The translations under genes and the position numbers were made by a program. DNA of 64,000 bases. Source: Atrichornis clamosus (lineage: Eukaryota > Chordata > Aves > Passeriformes > Menuridae). The notes beneath the pieces are model-generated. The model had not been told where the DNA came from. It saw only the letters and a list, made by a program, of their open reading frames with translations, and did not search any database. Shown piece after piece: positions 25,015-36,900 of the stretch (its first letter is position 1; every line of letters starts with the position of its first letter). The stretch is from positions 310,001 through 374,000 of the forward strand of contig WBMZ01010262.1 in NCBI GenBank assembly GCA_013400975.1. The letters are read 5' to 3'.

Positions 25015-27542
25015 GGTGTATCAATACTGATCCTGAAGCAGTTTCCAGATTGGTGGCACTGACCTGCACCTAAAAGGTACATATAGATTTCAGCACCACT
25101 TCAAATATACCAAACAAATTCTTGCAAAGGAGAGTCAGAACACTTTGATAACAGTGGCAGAGTTTGGCAGAGCCCTGTAATTAATGTCTTGTTGCTTTTC
25201 CCTTTTGTCAAAGTAGTCAAAATAATGTCATATGAAATCATTTATTTTTGTTTGTTTGGCAGCTCTCCAGCCTTTCAATAGCAGGGAGGCTGCTGTGCAC
25301 AGTGTTGATTTGTCCCAGCACATTATATTTGTACAATTTCAACTCTGTAGTACACAACCAGGCAAGGGAATAACACGAAGTTTTTTAATATTCTGCCTTT
25401 GCAACAAGCAAACAACCCAGAAGAGTGTATTTCAAATTTTGCCTGGGGATTAACATACAAATGTTCTGAAAATTAGGGATATAATTATGTGAAGTCAATT
25501 ACAATTTTCAATTACTTATTTCCTAAGGCTGGGCTTGTAACTCCTCTCAGGCTTGTATATCATCTACCAACAAAGAAACACCACAGCAAAATGACTCAAA
25601 ATAAAAGGGTTTAAAGTAACCTGCAGGTAAGCAGAAGTGAACAGAGTTGTGTGTCTCAGCTTCACAAAGTATTTGGGGTGATCTCGGGGCTCTTGGCCAC
25701 TCAAAGGGGATAGCAATTGAGAGCTGAGGATCTAGATATATTCCTCGAGGGCTTAAATGCAATAGGAAATACAGTTACTGATTAATAAAATCAATACGTG
25801 TATGTGTGTGTGCCTTTCTCAAATTTTATTCACAGTTTATACGTAATAAAGAAGTGAGAGTCAAATAACTCCACTGAATGTAATCACAAGTCCACAGATT
25901 CTTTTTACTGTATTGAGTTACAGCTTTGCATACTAATGGATCGTATTCATTTCACTTTTTTTCCCTCGAAGTTTCCCCTGCAACGTGGTAATTACATAAA
26001 TTGCAGCTTTTTTTTTTTTTAAAGTGGCTATTGGAAAAAAGCGGTTATGAACTTTAAAAGAATCATCCTTTCCTTGCTTTTAGGAGCATCTCACACCTGT
26101 ACACCCCTGCATCACATGTTCAAAAGCAGCACTTCTGGGAATTATCTGCCGTTCCCAAGGCTGGAAGAGTCAATTCAAATATTTTCCAGAATAAGAAGAG
26201 TCAACAACAGAGACAACCTATGCCAAGGGAAAGGTGACAGTGGCTGGGGAAGGGATTCTCAGGTAAAGCATTGAGTCTTTTCAGGGCATCTTATTTTAAG
26301 AGAACTCAAAACTTTGAAACTGCAAACACATTGAAGAGATACAGGAAACGTCCTGTGAGAGAAGATTCTTTGTTTATTCTTACAAATAATTTTTTAAAAG
26401 GATGTATAGTTACACAGCAAGTACAGCATGAGTAATGTAAGTCTCGAGAGGACCTCAGCAGGCTGGAAGAACAACTTTTGGGGAGAAACTATTGTATTCT
26501 GCAACTGAGTATAAGGGACAAGGTCATTTTTTAGGTGTCTTGCAGGTAATTCTATGATTCTTTAAAAAGGTGATGAAAAGGTAAATCTGAACTCAAGGAA
26601 GCCTTTAACTATTTCATCTGAAATTTTAAGTTCTGTGGCAGCAAATCAGTTTTCACTTCTAGGTTACATAAACCAGAATTTCCTATCTATTTGTTACATG
26701 AATACAAATAGCAAAAAAAGTATTTAAATTATGTTTCTCAAGCAAATTACTGAATACCCTTAGAAAATCTCTTAAATATCTGTATATACTAATGACCAAA
26801 CTCATTGTTAGTGTTATTTCTGCTATTCACCCATTACAGTCCAGTTTTGAAATATAAAACATGCTTGATAAAATGAGATTTTCATCAGTTACCTACTGCC
26901 AGCTAGCAAAGCAGAAAATAGAGAAAATGGCCATTTCTATTTCATATTGCTTAATATCCATCACTTTAATGGAAATGAGATAAAGTAGACAATGGCAGTA
27001 AGAATTGTATTAGCAGCACAGACATATATTACCTATTCCTCAGAGGTACCACTGTTGTAGCATTTACATTGTTAATATTAAAATGTCTTGAGCAGCACAA
27101 TCCAATGTAACCAATATTATAAATATTACCTTTAATATAAAAGAGTTGAATGAGCTTTTAACCTTGAATTTGATACAGTGTTGAAAATAACTTTTATACT
27201 TACATGACCTAGCTCATTGTGAATGGCTAAGTACCCTTCCCCTGAAATAAATCTTTCTCCGAAGCAAAACTTCCTTGCACTATTCTTAGCTGTAATTTCC
27301 ATTGCACATTAAGTGATCATAGACCTTTTCTGTACTTCTTTTAAGTGTAACTCAGAGGCAGAAATGTCAATTTAGATGAGGCTTTTGAAGCTAACATTAA
27401 ATACAAATAAAGACTTTAAGTACTGCTCCATTTTGCAGATATTTCGTTACAGAAAAGTGTACAGGAAGGTTATCCACACGTTCATATAGCCTGGGCCCAA
27501 GTAGAACTGTGATTTAAAGTGGTTTTTGAAACAGAATCTCTT

Positions 27543-27559
27543 AAAAAAAAAAAAAAAAA
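27543..27559. repeat. Poly(A) run, 17 bases
   Basis: A17 followed by GGGG. No polyadenylation signal lies just upstream and no retrocopy body is recognised. Confidence 0.9.
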
Positions 27560-28144
27560 GGGGAATTCTGAGTACAAACCAGAACAGGATTTTAGGAAGA
27601 AGGCGATTGTTGGATGCTGTCTGCAGGATGCTGCAGTATGTCCAAGGAAGAAATGGCAGGGCACAGCTTGGGCAAGGGAGGAACAGAAAAATCACATGAG
27701 ACTAAGCCCATAGGACCATTAGATATCCATGCTGCCAGTCATGAAATTTCATAATGCAGAAAAAAACTCTATTTTAGACAGAATCTAAAATACAGATCTG
27801 ACTGTCTCTCACTGTGAGGAACAGGATAACCACGAGGTTTAAATAATGACATAGGTTAGAAAGGCAGAGTAGGAAGTTTAGCTCCTAAATCTAGGGACTA
27901 CTGGTAAGGATTTGTTGTAAATCAGAGAATCACCAGGGGCAAATGGTACTGGAGGGAAGACCTATTACTCTCAATAAGTATAATCTACCAGTCTAATGTG
28001 CCTGTGGATAAGGCAAGTGCCACACCAAGAGTGCCAGGCAAGCAGAGAGAGGATATTGATGGGATTGAGAAAAGTGGTGATTTTCATCTGGAACACTTCT
28101 TGCCATTTATGTTCAAAAACCAGGAATCTAAATGAGCAAATCAG

Positions 28145-28162
28145 AAAAAAAAAAAAAAAAAA
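28145..28162. repeat. Poly(A) run, 18 bases
   Basis: A18 preceded by AATCAG and followed by GGAG. No attached element is recognised. Confidence 0.9.
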
Positions 28163-30422
28163 GGAGTTAGGAAGACTGCTAAAAGCAGGTAAAAAAGCTG
28201 GGATTGTGTAGTTTTAGCAAAGGGAAGGCTGTGAGGGGACCGTGCAGGACTGCTCTGTTGGAAGATACCATGAAATGGCACTGTAAAGACTAAGATTTAA
28301 GATTAATGACATGGCTGGCAGAAAATTAATCAAGTGTGAATTGACTAGGAAGAATTAAAATCCAAAAAATACCAAATATCTGACAATAACAAGAATGGGA
28401 GTTCTGAAACAGTCCTTCAGAAAGTGTTGGGACAAAAATAACCCTTAATGAGAATCCTCATGTATTCACAAGCAGGATTAAAAGATATGCCTGAAATTCT
28501 GGGGGTCTGGAGATAAGAAATGTAAAACGCTTCTGGCTTGCATTTCTTCTCTCATAAATAGATATATAAGGCACACATCAATTGTTTCCCAGTGTGAGGG
28601 TTTCACTCCCTATCTGAGACATGAACTCCTGTCTCCATCGTGCACACAGAACAATAGAAAGTCCACTATTAAAAACACAAGTACTGTTTTATTTATCATA
28701 AAATGATGGAGTGAAACCACAACTAGGAAAAGAAAACTACTCAACTTCAGATCTCCCAAGAATGACATTAAAAAGTTAAGCAGCACTTAGTCTTCTTTAA
28801 GGTGTCATTTCTGCTCAGTGTAACTCGAAGACGCTTAATGCAGATGGATGGGCTGAGCAGACTCTGCAAAGACAAGGTTTCCTTCTTTACATCCAATCTA
28901 AAAGCTTTTAAAATCTCTCTGTCAGGAACAATTTGACTGCATATCAATTGCATCCCCCTACTACTGCAAAACTTATAATGAGAGAGTATCGTGGGGAAGG
29001 AAAAACACATTTCGATAACTCTGACAGTAAAATGAAACACTGTCAGTCTGATGGGCTGGAAAGCTGGGACTGTACATTAACCTCACTTTGCTCATTAAAG
29101 TTCTCATTCAATTAAAATAGCAGCTGGGATACCTCTGAGTGATGCCACACTTTGGTGCTGCCAACAAGTTCATTTGTGGTGCTTCTCTGTTGACCTCATG
29201 AAGAAAAGGCTCTGGAACATCCAAGTTTTTCATGGTTTATAATAAAGACCAACTAACAAAAACTGCCTACCGACACCTTGGATACAAAGGACATGCAGTG
29301 CCTGTATGTAAGGAACAAGTTCAATGTTTTCCTGATGTTTTCAATGTACGCTCTGAGGTTTCATACAATTCTTTAAGCATAGGATTCCTATGGATAAAAG
29401 CACTCGGCTTTAAAAAGGGAAGATCTGGAATAGGACTTACTTCTTTCTCATATTAAAGAAGCAGAGATACAACGTTCGTAATTTAGCCTGCAGTTCTCAA
29501 AAGAAGAAAAAAAAATCAGTTTTATCCACAAAAACATGTATTTATCAACATACTAAAAGGAGAATAATTGAATCATCTTCCATATATATATCTATAGGAA
29601 CAATCAAACTCATCCCCAGGGTGAGAGTCACCATTTCCCAAATGCTTATATTCTGTGTTTCAGTAAAATTACAATTCTCCTCACATTGTCTCCATTTAGC
29701 TCACAGTTTTCATAGTGGCTCTAATAAATAGCAATAATGCTGGATACTTTCAAAGAACAAACTGGTGGCTTTATTCTCATTTCACAATACAGCCCAAGCA
29801 AAAGCAAAAATAAAATAAATGCCAGACATGCAGGGAGGATTGGGAGCAGCTCCATTAAGGTCAATAGTTATACATAAAAATACATAAAATAGGGAAAGAA
29901 GAACAAATTACTTTAGATAATGTATGAGAATCACAGTATGAGCCCTCAGCAGAGATTCATGTACAAAGAGAAGTTAGTCAGGAGAACTGATTTTTAACTT
30001 GCTATTTCAAACTAAAGGGGGAAAGAATAAAAATTTCATAAGATCAGCATTGTCTGAAGAAATCTTTTGTGCTCAAACAGTAAGCCCTGAACAATTTTAA
30101 AGCTCAAAGTATGGAAATTAGCATCACAATCCATTGCATCTACTGCTTTCATTTGTGATTGGAGCTTGTTATTTAGCAGGACCATCAATTTGGCATCTTC
30201 AGTGACCAAAGTATTGATTAAAAAAAAACAGGTCTTATTAGCTTAAGTACTTGCATTACTTTCAAAAGCTTTAAAAAGTGGTATTTTTTCATGATTTACC
30301 AAATTGTAAGCATTTCACCCCTGGATCAAATCAATTTAGTTAGAAGGAGGGAAAAAAAAAGTAAGTTTTCTTTTGTCAAGACTTTATAACAAGTTTTATT
30401 TCAAAGAGAGTGTTTACAGAAA

Positions 30423-30958
30423 TGTCGTGGTTTAACCCCAGACTGCAACTCAGTCACACGGGGCTGCTCACTCACCGCCCTGTCCCAGTGGGATGGGAAG
30501 GAGGATCCCAAAAATGGAAAACCCAAGGGTTAAGATGAGAACAGATGAAGAATTGAAGTCAAATAAAAGATCATAATGATGATGATGAAGAGAGAAAGGC
30601 ACAAAACCCAAGAAACATGAGTGATGCACAACGCAACTGCTCACCACCCACTGAGCACGGCCCAGCCCCGCCCCGAGCAGAGACCAGCCCCTCCCAGGAC
30701 ACTCCCCCAGTTTATGAACTGGGATGATGTTCCGTGGTATGGCCAGCTCGGGTCAGCTGTCCTGGCCACGCTCCCTCCTGTTTTCTTGTGCAACTGCTCA
30801 GTGGCAGAGTACAGGAAACTGAAAAGTCCTTGATTTAGGGTAAGTGACCATTAAAACATGAGTGTGTCATCAACATTATTCTCATCCTAAATCCAAGACA
30901 CAACACTGTGCCCACTACCAGGAAGAAAATGAACTCTATCCCAGCCAAAACTAGGTTG
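30423..30958 (-). mobile_element. Solo LTR of an avian endogenous retrovirus
   Basis: The + strand opens TGTCGTGGTTTAACCCCAG and later shows GGTCAGCTGTCCTGGCCACG, ATCAACATTATTCTCATCC and CTCTATCCCAGCC, the landmarks of an LTR family I recall as widespread in bird genomes. The retroviral sense strand is the minus strand: a TATA-like ATAAACTGG lies at about 30708-30719 on that strand, upstream of the GC-rich block. Five bases on each side (AGAAA at 30418-30422, GGAAA at 30959-30963) form an imperfect target-site duplication. No gag, pol or env sequence and no second LTR are nearby, so it is a solo LTR left after recombination. The TATA box and poly(A) signal have drifted, so it is probably inactive. 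ERV class is not decided here. Confidence 0.85.
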
Positions 30959-33900
30959 GGAAATAATACAGACTTGCAAACACTTGGCTTAGCCATAGCC
31001 ATGCTGATCTGAACTGCAACTGTACTGATAAAAGAGACATCAATGACACTTCTAAACATGACATACCCTTCCATTTTCCTAGGAATACGCGAGAGGCTGC
31101 ATGGGGTTTGTTCAACAGAACCTCACTGTAATCTGCCAGACAGGAATGCTGGGCTGAAGGAAGAGAGCTACAAGGACACAGCAAACCAGGAGATTGACAT
31201 CCAGACTTCTTCTTTAAATGCTTTATTATGCCTTTTGAGTCTTCGCTTGTCTGCTTAAAGAATTGCAATATTCTACTGTAGTATCTTGTGTTCTTAAGGA
31301 AAGAAAACAAATCTTGGTGGATCAGAAAGCTCCTGAGACATCTCATCATACCCAGCTGAGGCAGTTCTCACACAGCTCCTGCCAGCTCAGCAGCTTCTCA
31401 GTTTTACACCCTTATGCTGACAGAGAGTGGGACCCCTCTAACAGACAGACAGAAGATGTCCGTACCAGAGCTGGCTGACCAGCTCACCACATGCACTGGG
31501 CTGACCAGGAAAAGGGATGTTTTCCACAGGCAAATCCCTGCAGCAGTGGATCAGTTACACCACACTACCCCATGCAATGTTCCAGGAGTTCCACTCAAAC
31601 TGCAGGCACCCTGTTCCCAGTTCTGCCATTTGCCTTTAAGCGATGCTGTCCAGGTCATGCCACCTTTCTGACCTCCTGAGATACGAATACTCACTCTTTT
31701 ATAAAGTAATTTGAAGTCTACAGCTGAAATGATACAATTTTTAATTTTTCTTTTTACTTTTCATAGCTGACCTCTCAGATTTTCCCATTTATTTTGGGTT
31801 CACTCTTCATTCCAAGTTTGTTGGTAGAGAAGGAGGAAGTGAAACAGGTTTGGTAGCATGCTGAGGTATGGCACCAAGCCTTTATGGTGTATATTCAATT
31901 CCAAGATCCAGGAAACTCAAGGAGTGGTTCCACGGTGAACCCAATCAGTTTATTAAATATATTCAAGCTTTATGGTGCTGCAGATGCTCATCAAAAAGTT
32001 GTTTGCTTTTAAGTAAGATTTATTTAAATAATACATACACTGAATCAATAAAATGCCACATCTTGCTGCATTTTTTACACAGCTCTCACCTAGCAGTTCA
32101 AAATATTCAATAGATTTATAATGAACTTCATTGTCCCCAGCTGCTGTTGGGTTTTACATCCTTTCACACCTAATCCTCACCATCTGCACATTCAAGATTA
32201 GACATGATCCCAAGTGGACCTCGCAGCGTGCGAGCATCCAGCTCAATGGTTCAGACAAATTTCTCTCATCGCTCAAACCACATCCCATGCACCTACAATT
32301 ACTTCACAGCATTACAGAGAGCCTCACTTGAGTCAGAGAAATACATTCATATTACTTTGCAATTATTCAGCACCTGGGAGAATTATACTTTTAAATTACT
32401 CGGAAATTGTTAGCACATAGATGCTACAGGTTTGCAGGTATTTTAAAAATGTGTAACTAAGGTTAGTATCTGTTTATCACCATATTAACACAGAGCTCGT
32501 CTTATTACAGTGGTTTTAGAATTTAAAATAGGAGCTTATTGTTCAAAACAATCTGCGTACTAAGTGTACAGAAGTACCTTTAAAAGGTCAGTTCTAAAAT
32601 GCTCATTATGGTTTTGGCATTTCAGATTTTTTTTGCAAATTCTCAAAATCTCAGTCCTAGTGCTGCCTGCACAGAAAACCACGCAGTGTAGTTGGACAAC
32701 TCAAAATACTTCAGCTGGTAGGCACCATATAGTTCACTTTTCACATCATTCAAAGATACTTCCAGAGCTTTCATTAGTATGGCAAAGTTAGCAGCAATAT
32801 TCCTGCCTACAAGGCCTTTGAAGTCACTGTTACCTCTGGCTGCAAAATCAAACATTAAGCTGACATATAGCCTGTTACGTGCATTAAATGCTGTTGCCTT
32901 AGTTGTTGTTTTGGGGGTTTTTAAGTTATTTTTCTAAGGAAGAGATTCTAACATCCCTTTTGCATGTGAGAAGTAAAGTCTGAAGGACGCAGCCCAGCAT
33001 CACCAAACATGGGATGTACAGCACGGCCCAGTTATGAAGCTACTTTGGTATCTAACCATTTAAGAAACAGAAACCTGGGGTTACCAAATCCGTGTGCGTG
33101 TTTGGGTTTTATTGAACACGTATAACTCAGCTGAAGAGGACAGGCAATGATGGTGACACTGCTCCAAACCAAGGGAGTGATATAAATTTAGATGGCCAGC
33201 ACAGAGCCACTGTAACTGAGTATGAGCGCATCTTTTTCACTTACAGCATCGGTACATCCCCTACGTTCATGGCATGCTCCACATCCCGGCTGCTTTGGAC
33301 TGGGAAATGGGGTTTACACACTGGGCTGACCACAGAACAAACTTCATTCCAGTGGTCACATGAAGCCAGGGCAGAAAGTGCTTGGATCTGGTTCTGCTAG
33401 CAGTTATTGTACACCTGTATGTGCAAGTGGACCTGAGGGATCAAAACAATCCTGACTTCTCTGTTTAGATATTCCTTTAATTCTTCTGCCTTTACTATCA
33501 TTTATTACTGCTCCACCAGAGTCTGAGGTGTGCCTTGGATAGTGAGTTAGAATGCAGCCTATATCTTAAGAACCAACTACTATTTAAATTAGAACTTAAA
33601 TAATGATTTTAAAAAACCTATGGGAGTTGTCCCAGTCACGATGGAAAATGAGTAATATTTTAATATAATAACTCTCTTCCTTTATAAAAGTTCTGGCTCT
33701 CAAAGAAGTTTCAATCTATGGAAGAGAAACACCAATTTTGTCCTAATGTATTTTCCTTCTTACTTTCAAAATTATGAATAGTTTTAAACAAGAGAGAAAA
33801 AAACCTTTTAACTTGTGTCCTGGAAAAACACCTCTATTTTTGGAAAAGCAAAGAGCGTGATTATCTTCTATTGAAGCACAAGAATAATAGGTATTAATGA

Positions 33901-36900
33901 TGGCACTTCTGCTAATTTCATAACCCTTTCTCCCAGCTGAATGAAACAGGCTTTATTCAATGAACCTCAATGAATTCAAACATTTGAACACCACAAGGTA
34001 GCATCACTGCAACAGCATCATACAGCACATCCTAAAAGTGCAAAGCCAGGTATTTTAGCTCACTGCTACCTCATGGATTAGCTATACCGGCAGTCCTCAG
34101 TAGCAAATACTCTTTAAAACAAAATTAGCCTTTAGAAAGAATATTTCAAAACAACCGGTGAACCCCAACAGCTTGGGAAAGTACAATGCAAAGTCTGCAA
34201 TAATATAACCTGTAACTGCATTTTATTGCCTTCAGTGATTTTTCCATGGATCTCCTAATCCCTACTTTTAGAAAACAATTGTCTCACTCATCGGTTTCTT
34301 GACTATAAAAGAGTTGTTCCTAGGAATATGAAATATGGATGTCAACCACCCCCCATCAACCAGACAGAGTTACTCTTTGTTAGGAGTAACCATAAGAAAG
34401 AAATGAGCATTGGCACAAAATTCCTGGTTCATACACCTGAAATTTAACAGGAGTTGTTGCAACAAATGGGAGTCTCGCTATTCTTTGACCTACAGAAAAT
34501 GGGTCAATTTATGATCTTTTCCAAAGCCAAAGTGCATCTTTTCAGTACCTGGTACTGCCACATTCACTTTCAGGCACCGGGAGCTGCACTGCCCCACTCA
34601 CATCCCAGCTGAGCAAAACTCCCTGTCAACCTCAGTCCTGTTCTGCAAGCCAAGTTGGAAACTGGTTCTTGAAATGTGTCTGCAATTGGGAAGACAAGGC
34701 CACTATTTTCACACACATATCGGTCTCTTGAATGCCAAGGAACTGTTCTGGAAACAACAAGAAAAAATACCCTGGCATTAACTATTCCTTCAGGAACTTC
34801 CCCAGGGCATATTTGGGAGATGGGGAAGGGGAAACAACCTGGCTAAAGGAGGTGAAATTCTGCAGCTGATGTGAAGAGAATGAGACAGGCTTTCTGCTGG
34901 GATGGCAGCAGATGATAGTGTAATTAAGTATCTACCATAATGAGTAGTCACAAGGGAGTTCCCATAAGCAAAACTCCGATTTCCTGCTGACTGCTTGGCC
35001 TTGCCACCCTCACAGTGCTCTGTTAACCACACGTGTGTGTGTGTATTAAATGTAATTATACACACACACACTTCACCCCACACGCCACTTTTCATACGGT
35101 GGTATTAACATTCCTTACAAATTAATTAAACATAACAAGACACCCATAATTAGACTGCTGAGGTTTATTATTTCTCTTTTACTATTGGGAAACAGACCCA
35201 ATGAGATTAAGTGCCTTATCTAAGTAAATGAATCCCTACATTAGAGTGGGAACACAGTCCAGGGGCCCTGATTCACAACCAAATGAGTACTTAAACATTA
35301 AAGGCTCTGTGCATGAGCATTAACCAAATTTTGAAGTTTAGTTGTTTATGTATCCTCTTCTGGAAGAAAAACTCATTCTGAAATTACATATTAGCCATGT
35401 TATGAATCTTTCCCTTAAAAATTAAATCAATCCAACACTTCTCTGGACTCTTAAATTTGAGTATTTGCTTTCAGGTGACTTTCAGCTACACAGCTCATGT
35501 ATGCTCAAGTCTATGATGTGCAGGAACAGAGCCTTTACCAAACCACTGCTCTAATTAATTGAGAAGTTTTTGCAGATTGAGACATGCATTAGATAAATTA
35601 TAGTTTCTATCCTCAGGCTGTCTGATCAATTAAGATACGAGCACATACAGGTATTGAGGCACGATCTGGTTACTTTTTTAACCTTCAGCTCTACACGACT
35701 TGGTAAAAAGCAATGAGATTTTAGGGAATGTTTACTCTTCTAGATCACAAATAAACACTAAAGAAAGTTCTGAAACATTACCTTGAGGTGACCTTCATTT
35801 TCAAAGGCCATTTCCGACAAATACTGATGAAAATATGGGATAAAATGTTTAAAAAAACCCAAACAAACCTGCTATAAGTAATGCAAGTTTCAGGAGTACA
35901 GAGGACCTGAAAGACCATTAGTCTAATCCAAAGTGGCAGTTCTTATATTCCTAATGTAAATTAGTCATGTAACAACCTACAGTCAAATCCATCAGTAAAA
36001 CTAATGACCTACTGACCTCAAATCACATCCTTTACTCTCTGTTTAACTGCAAAATCATTGAACAATTGCAATTTACAATCGTCTACATCCAGCTCCTTAC
36101 AAAACTTCTAAGGAGCCCTTGTGACGCAGACTGTCACAGGAAATGTCACCTTACCTTTGCTCACCATTCAAACTTGAAAGAAAACCAGACATTGTCGTGC
36201 TAAGCTTGAAATCCCTCATTATTGATCCACGGAATATCAATGTATTTCATGGCTTGTTTGTTCCTTAAAAATAGTAACTAGATTGTGTTCAAGTGCCACT
36301 TTTTAAGGAAAAAACCAAAACACAACAAAGTGAGACAAGCCTTAGTGCACAGTTAGGTCAAGTTTGTCCAACTTTCACTTTGGAAAAGCCAAAGTGATTC
36401 CCCAAGAGCCCCAGACACCAACGTATTTGTCTCAGCTCCTGGCCAGTCCTGGGGACCTGGGAATCCTAAAAGTGCAATTTGACTGAGCTCTTCACTTTCT
36501 CCTCAACCTCTCCAATCTTTCCAGTGCACACACCTGTCCTGCCCCTTGATGCTGCTCTTCCCAATCCCCTCCCACTTTCTGCCAGGCAGGTCATGGCTCT
36601 GTGTGAGTCTTTGGCCTCTATCAGTATTTCTTGTTATCCAACATGACAAAACACACAATCACTGTCTACATCAATCGTTCCAGAAAGAAAACCTGGAACT
36701 TATACATTGAGCAGTGACACCAGCACACCTGTGGTTTGGGTTTTTTTCATTTGGTCTGCTTTTTCCCTGCTGCCCAAGGAGTAGCAGCAGACACTCCACA
36801 ACCACTCTGCTGCTTTCTTCTTGCCCAGTTTTCTTGGGTTGTGACTTACTGCTCTGCTGGAATTACTCTCAAATCAGCCTGGCTGGAGCTGAAAACACAG

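Larger units (their letters stand above)
17337..30422. other. Long unique AT-rich stretch, no gene recognised
   Basis: About 13 kb without a clear LINE copy. It contains two microsatellites (19341-19428 and 24697-24730), homopolymer runs (24996-25014, 27543-27559, 28145-28162) and one exon-like segment on the minus strand (22824-22891). A possible ancient CR1 tail (AATTCTATGATTCT) lies near 26550 but lacks enough flanking similarity to call. Open frames of 121 codons (23879-24244, +) and 136 codons (23595-24005, -) overlap each other on opposite strands and match nothing I know. Confidence 0.6.

Noticed and set aside
26540..26562. AATTCTATGATTCT as an ancient CR1 tail
   Set aside because: The terminal repeat alone is too short, and the preceding 80 bases show no convincing CR1 similarity.
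27130..27300. Peptide containing HNELGH on the minus strand, like a zinc-protease motif
   Set aside because: The metalloprotease motif is HExxH; here an extra residue breaks the spacing, and the frame is only 56 codons.
35895..35935. Possible ancient antisense CR1 (ACCTGAAAGACC...TCTAATCC)
   Set aside because: The resemblance covers only about 30 bases and then stops; not enough to annotate.
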